This document shows positions 11,562 through 23,452 of a DNA stretch of 64,000 bases, piece by piece (position 1 is the first letter of the stretch; the number at the start of each line of letters is the position of its first letter). The translations under genes were made by a program, and so were the position numbers. The stretch is taken from assembly GCA_011033025.1 (NCBI GenBank), contig WFMF01000203.1:186001-250000 (forward strand). Reading direction: 5' to 3'. The stretch comes from Beroe forskalii. Its lineage: Eukaryota; Ctenophora; Nuda; Beroida; Beroidae. Below the pieces are notes generated by a model. The model was not told the origin of the DNA. It saw only the letters and a list, made by a program, of their open reading frames with translations, and made no database searches.

Positions 11562-11705
11562 TCAGAAAAGAAACCTGAATAATCCTCCACAGAACAATGG
11601 CAAGGTACATATGCTTGACACTACGGATCTGCAAAGCTTGGATTTAAACTCCAACAGCCTACAGCCGGAGAAAGAGCTTCTGCTGTAGGCCTGTACGACG
11701 GGACT

Positions 11706-14187
11706 ATGATTGGAGCAGTTGAAAACGAGACAAAGACCATCCACCCTCGTGTTCAGTGCATTATTAATGGCAAACATGCAACCGCTATTTTAGACACTGG
11801 AAGCCCAATTTCTATTGTGAGTAGACATCTGGCCGATACATTCAGATTGAATTACGCTGAAAAATCGAAATTGACAAATTTAAAAGGTGTAAGTGGGACA
11901 CAATTAAACGTCTTAGGTATAAGTATTAAGTAGGGATGTAAGTATCAAAATTGAAAATAGCACATTCAGAATTGAATTAACTGTCATCGGCAACATAGCC
12001 AAATCAACGCTATTACTGGGATTAGATTTTATCAAAGTTAGTGGACTTATCTTAGATTTTGCGAACGGAAAACTAAGCAAGTCGAAACTTAATAGTCACA
12101 AACTTGTCTCAAAATTAGAAACCACCGACGATCTCAAAATTAGGCCCTTTTCAACTGAAATAATCTTCGCCAAAATTAACATGCCAAATTTAGGACGGAA
12201 TTTACAAGAATTTTCTTGTACAGACTTAATTTTAAAACAGCAAGTGAAATTCGACGATACAATAATATACGAAGTTATTAATACTTCTCCGAGTACAATT
12301 GACCTTGGAAAAGAACAAATTTTGGGCATATCTTACGAAAGTTCTCATAGTATAAACGCAGTTATTGATAAAACTGAAAATTTACCTAAAACACCCACAG
12401 AAAGAACAAAATTCTTGTTGAAACAGCTAAATATAGAGAAGCATTCGGAATTATCGCGAATACAAAAGGTAGCAGTAGCAAATTTATTGACAAAATATCA
12501 CAATGTCTTTGCAATTGACGAATGTGATATAGGAAACGTGAAAAATTACGCTCACGAGATTAAAATAACTAGTGAACAGGAACTCATCAAAGGAAATCGC
12601 ACCTATCCTGTACCACTAAAATTTCTAGATGCAGCAAAACGTGAACTAAATAGATTGGAACGGCTAGGCGTGATATATAAAGCTAAAACCAAATTTTCTA
12701 TCCCATCCTTTTTCATTAAAAAGGCTAATGCACCCGACAAAGTACGTCTAATAAATGACAGTAGGCATTTAAACTTGCTAACAACACCAGAAATTGCCTG
12801 TATTCCAGCCACAGAACTAGTTTTGACAAGTTTTAATGAAAATAATGCACAAATCTTCTGTAGTATCGATATTTCTGACGGTTTTTATTCCATCCCTTTA
12901 GATAAGAAATCTCAAGAGTACTGTAGTTTTACAATCCCAAACATAGGTTCCTACTCGTTTGCCAAACTTCCATTAGGATTAAGTGGATCACCTAGCTCAA
13001 TGAGTTTTGTTATGAGTCGAGCATTGAGTGGAGTAAAAAATTGTCTTGTATACGTAGACGATTTTTTATTATTTGCTAGAGATGCCAGTGAATTGATTGA
13101 AATTTTCAAAGAAGTTTTAATTCGACTACACGAAAACGGTCTACTTATAAGTGTGCGCAAGATGAAATTCGGGCTAAGAGAAATATCCTTTTTAGGTTTC
13201 AATGTTAGTTGCAAAGGCGTCAGACCGATAGAAGACAAGGTAGGTAGCTGCCATTAAATTGCTCCAACCACCAACCACTAAGAAAGGATGTCAAGCCGTT
13301 ATAGGAAGTTTGAATTACTATAGCAGATTCATTAAGAATTTCAGTGAAAAAATTCGACCTTTGATTGACTGTATTAAACAGCCAAAACTAGGATCTGGAA
13401 GAACACCTCCATTCAAACTAACTGATGAAGCTAAACAGGCATTTGAACTTCTAAAGTTGTGTCTTACTAAGAGTCCTATCCTTAGATTACCTTGTCCTGA
13501 TAAGAAGTTTTATCTTTTCACTGATGCAAGTCAGAAAACAGTCGGTGCAGTTCTAACACAACTGCACGATGAGCATTTTATGCCAGTAAGTTATTTTTCC
13601 AAGTCTTTGACCCAAGGACAGACAAATTACTGTGCTTTCCTTCGTGAATTGTTAGCTATAGTTCAAGCTATTAAACATTTTAAGTACTATATTGAAGGAG
13701 CTAAGTTTGAAGTCAGAAGTGATTCACAAACTCTAACTAGACCAAAGTTTTTGACTCGCACTCAGATTAGGTGCGCTATTTTTTGGATACTCGAGATAAC
13801 CTCACGATTTCAATTTACCATCACTTACGTAAAAGGTAAGGATAATCACATAGCTGACAACTTGTCTCGCGTTGATCATGAGAGTTTACCACCCACTGAT
13901 AGTTCTAAGTGGAATACGTGGTTTGAGAATGAATTCAACGATTCTAATATTAGGGTTGTGAGTGCCATCACTTTTGGAAATGATCAAATAACTGATACAG
14001 GTGATGGTAGTGAAGATAATCCGTTTGATCAACATGGCGAATTTTTAGAGAAACAAATGCAAGATGAAAACTTGGCATACGTTAAAACACTATTAGAAAC
14101 GGAAAGTCAGCTTTCACCTGAAGATTTACCGAGCCAATTAAGTATTTTTAGAAGGGTCTGGAATTTTCTTGTTTTTATAACAGATCT
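11706..14187 (+). pseudogene. pol: Pol region: protease, reverse transcriptase and RNase H of the Ty3/Gypsy element
   Basis: Aspartic protease motif AILDTGSPISIV near 11790; reverse transcriptase palm motifs SIDISDGFYSIPL, FAKLPLGLSGSPSSM and YVDDFLLFA between about 12860 and 13080; RNase H motif FYLFTDASQKTVGAVLTQ near 13510 and the later KGKDNHIADNLSRV near 13835. The order PR-RT-RH, with integrase after it, identifies Ty3/Gypsy rather than Copia. The region is interrupted downstream by the Harbinger transposon. Several breaks are present; it is described as a fossil. Confidence 0.9.
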
Positions 14188-14335
14188 GGAGGTCCTTCGC
14201 GAACGGTAAACTTTAATTTGGAAATCCTTAAAATTAGAGAAACTTTATTATAGTTTTACAAAACGTGTCCGTCGCGAACACATGTAACTTAGTCTATGAC
14301 ACAAATCCTTAAGGATATGGCTGTCGCGAACACCC
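14188..14335. promoter_or_regulatory. Harbinger left terminus with three TCGCGAAC subterminal repeats
   Basis: TCGCGAAC occurs inside the terminal repeat (about 14197) and twice more, near 14270 and 14326, each followed by a short AC- or GG-rich tail. The core inside the terminal repeat is the palindrome TTCGCGAA, also present at the right end (about 21664). In studied Harbingers the Myb-like protein binds subterminal motifs, so these are candidate sites; this role is inferred. Confidence 0.55.
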
Positions 14336-14686
14336 TTTAAGGACTATCAATAACGCGGTAATTACCACACGTGTATAGGACACATGTATAAACACAAGCC
14401 AATCACAGAGTCGCTAGCAGACTAATGATGCGACATAGTTTCATAACAAATCACCAGTAGCCAATCAGGAAGCGATTCAGGACGCAAATATGCCAGTGAA
14501 ACAGTCATAAGCAATTCTATTCTTTTAATGGTCAATGATTTGAAATAAGAATAACAATAACAATTTTAACTGGATAATCATTTCTTCATAATATCATTTA
14601 CATGAACTGTGAAGTCACCGTATCAAATGATTTTAACTACATAATATTACAGCTGCCTTACAATCGAATATATTATAGAACAAAAG

Positions 14687-15838
14687 TTAAGGTGTATTGT
14701 TGAACATTCTCTCAAAAAGCGCGGCAAGAAGTCTGTTTAGTTCATTAGCTGCCTTGATCTTCTCGTCCTCCTTTGCAATGAGTAACTTGAATTCCTGCCT
14801 TCTCAAGTCACGGGTAACAGTCCTATTTGACTTCATGTGCCCTTCTGTCACGTCAGGTTCCTCAGCCGTGGGTTCTCCAGGGTTGCCATTCAGCTGCTCC
14901 TCGCAAAGATCCTCGTGATCGTCGAGACCCTGTAGGTGAAGGTCCGCAGGAGCTGCAGTTGATCTGTCACTGTCATCGTCGCTGTCCAAAATTGGATCGT
15001 AACGCTGTGGGTCAATCGGTGCGAATTGCGTGGAGTCGTCTCTCTGTAGGCTGTCCTCGCAGTAAGTCATACCCGTCTCCGGAGGTTGAATAGCTGAAAG
15101 GTCAATGAAATCTTGTGTTTCGTTGACCACATTCAGAGAATCCATGACGATTGTAGAGAGAGGAGAAGAGGAGCGGGGCAGCTGAATCAGAGGACTAGGA
15201 GGATGAGAAACATCCCCTGTAGATGTGATCGATGAGGGCACCACCATCGCCTGCTGTGTAGGACCCTTCGCGTCTTCTTCAGGCACGACTGCTTTCCCAA
15301 TTGATCCCCAGATGTCACGCCTGTCGCGAGATGTTCCTGCAGCACTGGATTTGTTCTGGATCTTCATGTTGCTATCTCTGCAGCCGGGGATTCCGAAGAC
15401 GCTCTGTGGGGGTATGGGCATGTTCTTGAGAAAGACCTCCTCCTGAGCAGTGAGAGGCTTCAAGTCCGCCGTACCGCCACCAGTTTTTCGTTTTTCATTG
15501 ACATTAGAACGGACTTTAGCTTTAGCTGCGCTGCGAGTATTTGTCCACTTCTTCTTCACCTGAGTAGCCGTTCTTGTGTGCTTGTGTCCGTTGATTGAGG
15601 TTACCTCCTGTGCAAGTTTCTCCCAAAACTTATTCTTCTTGTCCTCGGTAGTAGCTGGCCCGTGACGTTCCACAAGAAGACGTTGGTTCTTGCCAGCTTG
15701 CTGGTAGATGAAGGTCGTTTCTTCTTCTGTAAACTTCGGCTCCCTCGTCTTCCTCTTCTTCGCAGAAGGCTCACCAGGTAGCATAGAGTCACCAGCAGCC
15801 TTCCTCTTGTTGGGCTTGGGAGTAACTGCGTCAACCAT
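14687..15838 (-). CDS. Harbinger Myb/SANT-like DNA-binding protein
   Basis: A 383-residue frame, uninterrupted, reading leftward from 15838. Residues 1-32 are Lys/Arg-rich (KKRKTREPK), likely a nuclear signal. Residues 35-110 form a Myb/SANT-like trihelical domain of the zeste type: FTEEETTFIYQQAG, then FWEKLAQEVTS, then TATQVKKKWTNTRSAAKAKV with the usual aromatic residues. A Ser/Pro/Asp-rich acidic middle (about 150-320) follows, and a charged helical end (RRQEFKLLIAKEDEKIKAAN) that could mediate contacts. In this superfamily the Myb-like partner brings the nuclease to the element ends and into the nucleus. It is transcribed away from the nuclease gene across an 852 bp spacer. The unbroken frame and normal length suggest it is still functional. 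Confidence 0.9.
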   Translation of the reverse strand: MVDAVTPKPNKRKAAGDSMLPGEPSAKKRKTREPKFTEEETTFIYQQAGKNQRLLVERHGPATTEDKKNKFWEKLAQEVTSINGHKHTRTATQVKKKWTNTRSAAKAKVRSNVNEKRKTGGGTADLKPLTAQEEVFLKNMPIPPQSVFGIPGCRDSNMKIQNKSSAAGTSRDRRDIWGSIGKAVVPEEDAKGPTQQAMVVPSSITSTGDVSHPPSPLIQLPRSSSPLSTIVMDSLNVVNETQDFIDLSAIQPPETGMTYCEDSLQRDDSTQFAPIDPQRYDPILDSDDDSDRSTAAPADLHLQGLDDHEDLCEEQLNGNPGEPTAEEPDVTEGHMKSNRTVTRDLRRQEFKLLIAKEDEKIKAANELNRLLAALFERMFNNTP

Positions 15839-16690
15839 CGTTTACGAAAGCACAGAAGAGTATAACGGGATAACTATAACAATGAAAATCACGTAGACAA
15901 TCGAGTTGAGATATGAATTTAGCTGATGACGGTTCTTTTTTTCGCTTTATATACTGATGTTAAAGTTAATATTCGTCTCATCAGAACAATGACGGAACCT
16001 ACTCGAGTATTCATGCAGAAATTTGAACATCAGTTAATTTGAAATTTGAGTAAAAGCTTGTAAAGCTCACCAATGCAGGTTACACTTAACAGGGTTAACT
16101 GTTACAGTTTGGTTCGAATTTGACAACCGTCTGATTAGGTGCGTAACTGGCGCTATCCAAACATTTTTGGTGCAATTTGAACCATTGGAATGTGTAATTG
16201 AAGTCGTTAAAGTACTTAACAAACCTAATTAAGGCACTTGTGACATCAATCTCATTCAGACCAAACGTCTAAACATTGCGATATAACATGAGTCAAATTT
16301 TCGCATTTTATTTGTGGCACGTTCTACAGTTGATTGTTTGTGGTTGATTCATGATTGTATGCTTTGACGTTTGAGGGCAACGTATAATGCTGATGCTTCT
16401 AAAACTACGTATAATTGCAACATCTCTTTTGTAATTAGGATCATTGAATATAGCCTTCTTAGCTAATTTGAAGACGACAAAGTTTGATGTTGGACTTGGA
16501 GATTTCATAGCGAAATACTTTATGTCGAAATTATTGAAATGTTTGCGTTACTATTGAAATTCTCACATTTTGCCATGAAATTTCTAACATCATGCTTCGT
16601 GTTGATATTTTGTAATTGGTGTTTTGATAGAAATAATAATTGCCTTCGAAAATTACAACTATAACTTTTCTCAAAACTTAACAATCCAGG
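15839..16690. promoter_or_regulatory. Divergent spacer between the two Harbinger genes
   Basis: 852 bp of AT-rich sequence between the divergent start codons. TTTATATACTGA near 15947 is TATA-like for the leftward gene. No other element or frame is supported. A shared bidirectional promoter is inferred from the arrangement. Confidence 0.4.
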
Positions 16691-17800
16691 ATGACCACTT
16701 TCATATACTGGAGAGAATACCTCCGACCTCGGCCTCGTCCACATTGTAGGAAGCGGATTCCCATCGACCCTGACTCCCTCCTGAACGGATTTTCAGATGA
16801 AGACTGCATTGACATTTTCCGCCTGGATAAGAGAGGAATCGACTTCTGGACCCACCGGCTGGCATCTTCTCCCCACCTATCAAGGAAGACGAGAGCTGGG
16901 TTACCAGTTAAGTGTCAGTTACTAGTTGCCTTAAAATACTATGCCACTGGATGTTTCATAAGTGGACTGAAAAACATTTGCAACATGAAATTATCGGGAA
17001 GTTCCGTTGTGAAATGTATAACAAGTGTTTCTCTGGCCTTAGCTGATCTTAGTGATGAGTTCTTGTCGTTTCCACTTGATAAACAAACCATCCTGAATAC
17101 TAAGGAGGGCTTTCTACAGTACGGTGGATTCCCAGCATGCATAGGCGCTATAGATGGGACTCATGTTCAGATCAAGCCTCCTTCCATCAACGAAGAAATT
17201 TACGTTGGGAGAAAGGGTTTTCATTCCATCAATGTGCAAGTAGTCTGTGACCACAAGCTTGTGTTAACGGATGTGGTTGTAAAATGGCCTGGTTCAACTC
17301 ACGACACAGCCATCTACAACTTGTCAGGAGTGAAGGAGCTCATCGATGAATACTTGGACAGTTCTGCCTGCAATGGATGGCTCATCGGAGACTCGGGTTA
17401 TCCTCAACGTCCTAGCCTGATGGTGCCTCTCAATGACCCGCAGACTCCACAGGAGATTGCTTACAACAAAGCCCTCGTCAAGTGCCGAAACACAGTGGAA
17501 CGATGTCTTGGTGTCTTGAAATCCCGATTCAGAGTGCTTGACAGGAAATCTGGAGGGGGGATCCAGTACCACTTGGAACTGTGCAGCAACATCATTCTTG
17601 CCTGTTGTGTGCTGCACAACTACTGCAGGATGCGGAACATGGAATTTCCTGTTGACACTGACATTGCGAAGAAAATCAGAGAAGAAGCTCGTCTGAAGAG
17701 GTTCAATGAGCCCGAGCTGAGGCCTGCCAATGAAACTGAGCAGCAAGAGCTCAAACGAGGAGAGAAGCTCCGCCAGCGTGTCATTGATTCATTTCGTTGA
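16691..17800 (+). CDS. Harbinger transposase (HARBI1-like DDE nuclease)
   Basis: An unbroken 369-residue frame, close to the usual 340-450 residues of the family. The helical N-terminal part holds GLPVKCQLLVALKYYATGCF (about 70-90), typical of DDE_4/HARBI1 proteins. Catalytic positions are visible: D155 in GAIDGTHV, D234 in LIGDSGYP and E270 in NTVERCLGVLKSRFR, giving a D-35-E spacing. GRKGFHSINVQVVCD and WPGSTHDTAIY are further family blocks. The enzyme cuts and joins the element ends at a 3 bp target, working with the Myb-like partner encoded on the other strand. The start at 16691 gives the family's normal N-terminus and I see no upstream in-frame extension worth preferring. All key residues are present. 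Confidence 0.95.
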   Translation: MTTFIYWREYLRPRPRPHCRKRIPIDPDSLLNGFSDEDCIDIFRLDKRGIDFWTHRLASSPHLSRKTRAGLPVKCQLLVALKYYATGCFISGLKNICNMKLSGSSVVKCITSVSLALADLSDEFLSFPLDKQTILNTKEGFLQYGGFPACIGAIDGTHVQIKPPSINEEIYVGRKGFHSINVQVVCDHKLVLTDVVVKWPGSTHDTAIYNLSGVKELIDEYLDSSACNGWLIGDSGYPQRPSLMVPLNDPQTPQEIAYNKALVKCRNTVERCLGVLKSRFRVLDRKSGGGIQYHLELCSNIILACCVLHNYCRMRNMEFPVDTDIAKKIREEARLKRFNEPELRPANETEQQELKRGEKLRQRVIDSFR

Positions 17801-18111
17801 TTGATTCAAGTTCTTTATAATGGCGATTTTAATGATTACTATTTTTGGCTTATCAGTTGAGTGTGTTTCATGTGAAGCATCTCTCTATTATATCATTGTA
17901 GAACTGTCAACTGTATGTACGAGAGATATAACATATGTTTGTACGTTTGTAAGTTTGTACCATTGATTTATGGCATATGAGTTGGAATAAATCGAATTAA
18001 ATCAGCTAAGGATTTCACTTAGTCTACCTAAGGACACCTCTTGATGTGTCCTTAAATTTTGCGTGCTAAAGTCAGGCTAAAGTTCACTTAAGGATCGAAA
18101 AACAGTAAATA

Positions 18112-21100
18112 GTAAGGGAATCATGTGGAATGCCTGCAAAAAAATTCCTTACTAAGGTTTTAGTGGCTCAATGGACTCTAATAGGTGTCTAGAGCCACCA
18201 AAAAAATTTATTCAAATTTTCGATGCCCGGAACCCTCTGGTTGGCCACGCCCTTTTTTGACCGTGGGAATTTTAAAGAAAAATTGTTAAATATTTATTCA
18301 AAAGCAACTAGGGCATGATTATGCTCTAACCCAATGTTTTTCGGCACGAGGAATCGTTTAAAACCAAAATCTAGGTCCTAGAACCAATATTTTGGTCATT
18401 ATGGGCCACGCCCACTTTTTGTCATCAAAATTATGGCCGAAAATCGTAAGTTTTCATATGATATAAACTAGGACATGATTATACTCGAATCCTAGGTTTT
18501 TTGGCACGAGAAATCGATTAAAGCAATTTTCTAAACGCTAAAACTAATATTTTGGGCATTTCGGACCACGCCCACTTTTGGGCATCAATATTATGGCCGA
18601 AAATCTGAAGTTATTATACGTCTTCAATTAGGGTATGATTATACTCGAATCCTAGGTATTTTGGCACGAGAAATCGATTAAAGCAATTGTCAAAACGCTT
18701 ACACCAATATTTTGGGCATTTTGGACCACGCCCACTTTTTTTGCATCAATATTATGGCCGAAAATCTAAAGTTATTATATATGTCCAACCAGGGCATGAT
18801 TATACTCGAATCCTAGGTTTTTTGGCGCGAGGAATCGATTTAAGCAGTTGCCAAAACGCTATCACCAATATTTCATGTATTTTGGATCACACCCACTTTT
18901 TCACATCAATATGATGGCCGAAAATCTGAAGTTATTACTTATTATATATTATATAAGTCCAACTAGGGCATGATTATACTCGAATCCCAGGTTTTTTGGC
19001 ACGAAAAATCGATTAAAGCAATTGTCAAAACGCTTCAACTAGGGCTGTATAAGGGTGATTATACTCGAATCCTAGGCTATATTCGAATCCGAGGTTATAC
19101 TCGAATCCTAGGTTATGCTTGAATCCTAGGTCAAGGCCGACTCCTTACTTCCTTAGTCTTGTCCTGAGTTTCGGGCCTGAGTTTGAGTTTGAGTATTTCG
19201 ATTGAATATTATATATGGCTATAGTTGTTGCTATTTTATGATAGGCAAGTATCGTATCTTATTACTTGTCCAACCAAAGGCAACATTTCCACTTCGCAGA
19301 GGATTCGCAGAGTAGTAATGGACACATGGCTATGAGCCTAACCCGGTGAGCTCAGTGAAGATCCTTGCCATGTGACATGTAATGAACAAGGAATCGAACT
19401 TGAGGGACTCCGAACAGGGCCTGAACGACAGGCCATTTCTATTGCCACGGATGTCATTATAGCCTAGATTATAGCCGTATATTTACTAATATTACAGATT
19501 GTACAAATTGCACAAATGCTTTTGATTGACACGAGGACCTCGTAAATAGAGATGGCCAGTAAGCTATTAATGATTTGTCTTCATATGTTGCCATTTATGA
19601 CACTACATACCGCGCTATGTACCGTCTAGTTGGCGTCTAAGTATACTGTATAACTAAATAGTAAATACACGCGAGGTCCTATACAGCTTTCTCCTCCACC
19701 CTTCAGATCGTAATGGATTCCTGATTCTAAAAGTCAGCTTTGATATTATGACGAAGATGGCTGCTACAATTGCCATGAGCATCCAGCAAAATCTACGGTG
19801 CAATGACTTGATAGTTCCATCTTTGCATGAACATTATGACTGTAGAAAACCCTCAAGAAGGTGCTTAAATTGAAGTAAGATAAATATCCTCTCATGAGTC
19901 ATGCCGAATTTCACCTCTGGAGACTGTGCACTGCCTATTCCTCAAAAGGGCTGACAAGCTACTGCGAATGAGTATCCAACAGCACAGAGTCCTTGCCACC
20001 ATTGAAGAACTACATCTACATACTCCTAGAGGTCTACTTGTTGTCAACTGCACGACCCTGGCCAAAAGCTTCGTGACGAATGTGAGCGTATCACAATAGA
20101 CTAAAGTTATGTTCAAATATTAAAGTGTTTATATCTTAATCTATTTCTCATGCCAGAAAACAAATTTTCAGACTTAAATCATAAATCATGTGAGCATGAT
20201 CCTAAATGCGAATTCCCAAAATATTGAACTTAGCGTTTAGATTCCCCGCTAAACCTAGAAGTTGAGTATAATCATGCCCTAGTATTGAAAACATATAATA
20301 ACTTCAGATTTTCGGCCATAATATTGATGCGAAAAAGTGGGCGTGGTCCAAAATGCCCAAAATATTGGTGTAAGCGTTTTTACAATTGCTTAAATCGATT
20401 CCTCGTGCCAAAAAACCTAGGATTCGAGTATAATCATGCCCTAATTGGACATATATAATAACTTCAGATTTTCGGCCATAATATTGATGCAAAAAAGTGG
20501 GCGTGGTCCAAAATGCCCAAAATATTGGTGTAAGCGTTTTGACAATTGCTTTAATCGATTTCTCTTGTCAAAATACCTAGGATTCGAGTATAATCATACC
20601 CTAATTGAAGACGTATAATAACTTCAGATTTTCGGCCATAATATTGATGCAAAAAAGTGGGCGTGGTCCAAAATGCCCAAAATATTGGTGTAAGCGTTTT
20701 GACAATTGCTTTAATCGATTTCTCGTGCCAAAATACCTAGGATTCGAGTATAATCATACCCTAATTGAAGACGTATAATAACTTCAGATTTTCGGCCATA
20801 ATATTGATGCCCAAAAGTGGGCGTGGTCCGAAATGCCCAAAATATTAGTTTTAGCGTTTAGAAAATTGCTTTAATCGATTTCTCGTGCCAAAAAACCTAG
20901 GATTCGAGTATAATCATACCCTAATTGAAGACGTATAATAACTTCAGATTTTCGGCCATAATATTGATGCCCAAAAGTGGGCGTGGTCCGAAATGCCCAA
21001 AATATTAGTTTTAGCGTTTAGAAAATTGCTTTAATCGATTTCTCGTGCCAAAAAACCTAGGATTTGAGTATAATCATGTCCCAGTTTATGTCATATGAAA

Positions 21101-21450
21101 ACTTACGATTTTCGGCCATAATTTTGATGACAAAAAGTGGGCGTGGCCCATAATGACCAAAATATTGGTTCTAGGACCTAGATTTTGGTTTTAAACGATT
21201 CCTCGTGCCGAAAAACATTGGGTTAGAGCATAATCATGCCCTAGTTGCTTTTGAATAAATTTTTAACAATTTTTCTTAAAAATTCCCACGGTCAAAAAAG
21301 GGCGTGGCCAACCGGAGGGTTCCGGGCATCGAAAATTTGAATAAAATTTTTTGGTGGCTCTAGACACCTATTAGAGTCCATTGAGCCACTAAAACCTTAG
21401 TAAGGAATTTTTTTGCAGATACCCTACATATAACAATATAATTCCCTTAC
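18112..21450. mobile_element. Long-inverted-repeat element with ~177 bp internal repeats, copy A
   Basis: Ends GTAAGGGAAT and ATTCCCTTAC, flanked by TA on both sides (18110-18111, 21451-21452). Each end begins with a block containing CCTTACTAAGGTTTTAGTGG, then tandem units of about 177 bp that share GATTATACTCGAATCCTAGG, CACGAGAAATCGATTAAAGC and GGACCACGCCCAC. The two arms (about 18112-19070 and 20225-21450) are inverted copies. The core (about 19130-20200) is unique and has no convincing protein. It lies in the 3' subterminal part of the Harbinger element, so it is the youngest layer of this nest. Non-autonomous; superfamily unknown apart from the TA target. Confidence 0.88.
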
Positions 21451-21679
21451 TAAAAATCTTTATTAAAGTTCGAGAATTTAAGAATCACGCAATTATATCA
21501 AGGGGTCACGCAGGCTTAGGACAGCGCTAAAGTCTCAGACTAAGTGAAATTCCCTTAGCCTCCTAATTAGTCCTTAGCACGTCTATAGTGCTTGTTCGTA
21601 GGAAGCCACGCGTAAGGATCACCCTAATTGGCCCTAAGGAATTCCTTAAGCTTAAGTTTACCGTTCGCGAAGGACCTCC

Positions 21680-22714
21680 TGGATTAGTCTCAATAAAATG
21701 GTTCGACGAAGCTAGTGAAACATTCAGTTTGAAGATAATTGTCCCACAAAAGTGCATTGATAAGATTCTTCATGACTCACATTGTCATGAGACTGCGGTC
21801 ATTTAAATGGTATCCCAAACCTGATTTTATCAGATTTAGGTCAGAACTTACAAGGCAAGGTTGTGACAAATTTGCTTAACTTTATGAAGATTTCCAGACT
21901 CTGCACTACACCATTCTATCCTCAAGGTAATGGGAGTGCTGAACGTAGTTTCAGGACCATGAGAAACATTCTTCGTAAGTTTGTGAGTGAAAATCCATCA
22001 AAGTATAAGGAAATGCTTCCCATGTTAGCTTATGCCATGAATACGTCAATACATCCAGCAACCAAAGTGTCACCTTTTCGATTAATGAGAGGATTTGAGC
22101 CTCGTCATTTGTCTAGTCTTTATTGGGGTATCACCAGTACTAAGTTCTATAAGAACCGTCAACAGTATGCTTTAGAACAACACAACAAGATGAACAAAAT
22201 TTATGAGTTTGCCATGAAAAATGTTAGAAACATGGAAATGTCCGTGGCTGAGTCATGGAATCATAAAGTTCGTTATGTGAAATACCATGAATCACAGAAG
22301 GTCTACTACTTCCAGAAAGTAGACAATGTACCACATCGGAAGATAAGAAGTCCTTATCATGAGGCAGTAATCTTGAAGGTTTATCCAGCCGATGTGTACT
22401 TGATACAGTTGACAAAAACTGGAAGAAAGTTAATGAGCTCTTACAATAAGCTCACATTGAAGCCATATCATGTGCAGAGGGAAAAGCCCTCGATCCATGT
22501 CGGAGAAAATAGTGACGATGATGATATCGATCTAGATATGGAGTTCGATAAGATTGACTCTGAAAATGAAATAGAGTCTGATGAGTCTAGTAGCGACTCA
22601 GATGGCAATGATGATTTCAAATCTGCAGATGAGGTGTCTCCTGATAAGAGACCATTGCCTAGAAGATCGTCACGGGTTAATAAAGGTGTTCCACCTGAGA
22701 GATATAAAACTTAG
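21680..22714 (+). pseudogene. Integrase region of the Ty3/Gypsy element
   Basis: Continuation of the interrupted pol region on the far side of the Harbinger insertion. The stretch GLVSIKWFDEAS resembles the part before the integrase zinc finger, and TPFYPQGNGSAERSFRTMRN (about 21909) is the classic C-terminal part of the integrase catalytic core around its glutamate. A chromatin-facing tail follows and ends in a very acidic stretch (NSDDDDIDLDMEFDKIDS) before KRPLPRRSSRVNKGVPPER. Described only as a fossil part of the broken element. Confidence 0.85.
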
Positions 22715-23452
22715 AGTACTCTGTGTTCCGAGAGTTAAATCAGGTCTTTTCTTATGTAAGGTATACCTTGTAACATGTACATTTGCACTTAAACACAGTA
22801 TCATAAGCTCGAGCAAGACGTTGTTTCTTTACAGGGAGTAAGCATAGGTTTAGATGGCCACTAGACTTGTGACCAAACTTATTTCCTCTATTCTGAAACG
22901 GTCAAGTAAATTGGTGTTGCTAGCATTCGTGCATGAAAGTGTACTGCGATAAAATTGGTTTAACGAGATTGAAAACTGACATACACGTACATTACATTAC
23001 GTTACAATACATATTTTTTAAAGAAAAATATGTTTTGAAAGACATGGATTTGGATTCGTGATTGAAAAATAAATTTGCACGTGACTTTATTTTCGTAATT
23101 TATCTTATCTTCAATCTGAATGTGTGCCAATATGTCATTCACAATACGATAATAATGGACCACCAAAAGACTAAAATGTGGTTCTTCAATCAGAGGAAAT
23201 ACTGAAGGGGTGAAAGGACAAATCTTTTTCTACAATATTTTTCTACAATGGACATGTATCAGCATTTAGAGAAAATATTTTCAGAGATTATTTTTTTTCT
23301 ATTTTAGAATGATATTTTAGCCAGATGATTGATATAAGAGTTTAAGAAGTAATAAAACTAGCATGATACCTATAATTTTTTTATGTGCTGTTGTTGAGTT
23401 GAGCCATTGAAAATGACTTAAGTCATTTTCAAACGTTAAGGAAGGGGGGTGA
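22715..23452 (+). other. Non-coding 3' part of the LTR element with polypurine tract
   Basis: AT-rich stretch after pol, ending in the purine run AAGGAAGGGGGGTGA (about 23438-23452) directly before the TGTTA start of the 3' LTR. This is the expected place and composition of the plus-strand primer of an LTR element. No envelope-like frame was seen. Confidence 0.8.

Larger units (their letters stand above)
14188..21679. mobile_element. PIF/Harbinger DNA transposon, complete, inserted in the Gypsy pol region
   Basis: Perfect 26 bp terminal inverted repeats, 14188-14213 (GGAGGTCCTTCGCGAACGG...) and 21654-21679. Inside are a Myb/SANT-like protein (minus strand) and a HARBI1-like DDE nuclease (plus strand), divergently arranged, the standard two-gene Harbinger layout. 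Without the nested long-inverted-repeat element (18112-21450) it is about 4.15 kb. The flanking bases CTGG and CCTGG suggest TGG as a 3 bp target duplication, but the exact cut between repeat and flank is ambiguous by one or two bases. Both proteins are open and full length, so the element looks recently active. Confidence 0.93.
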
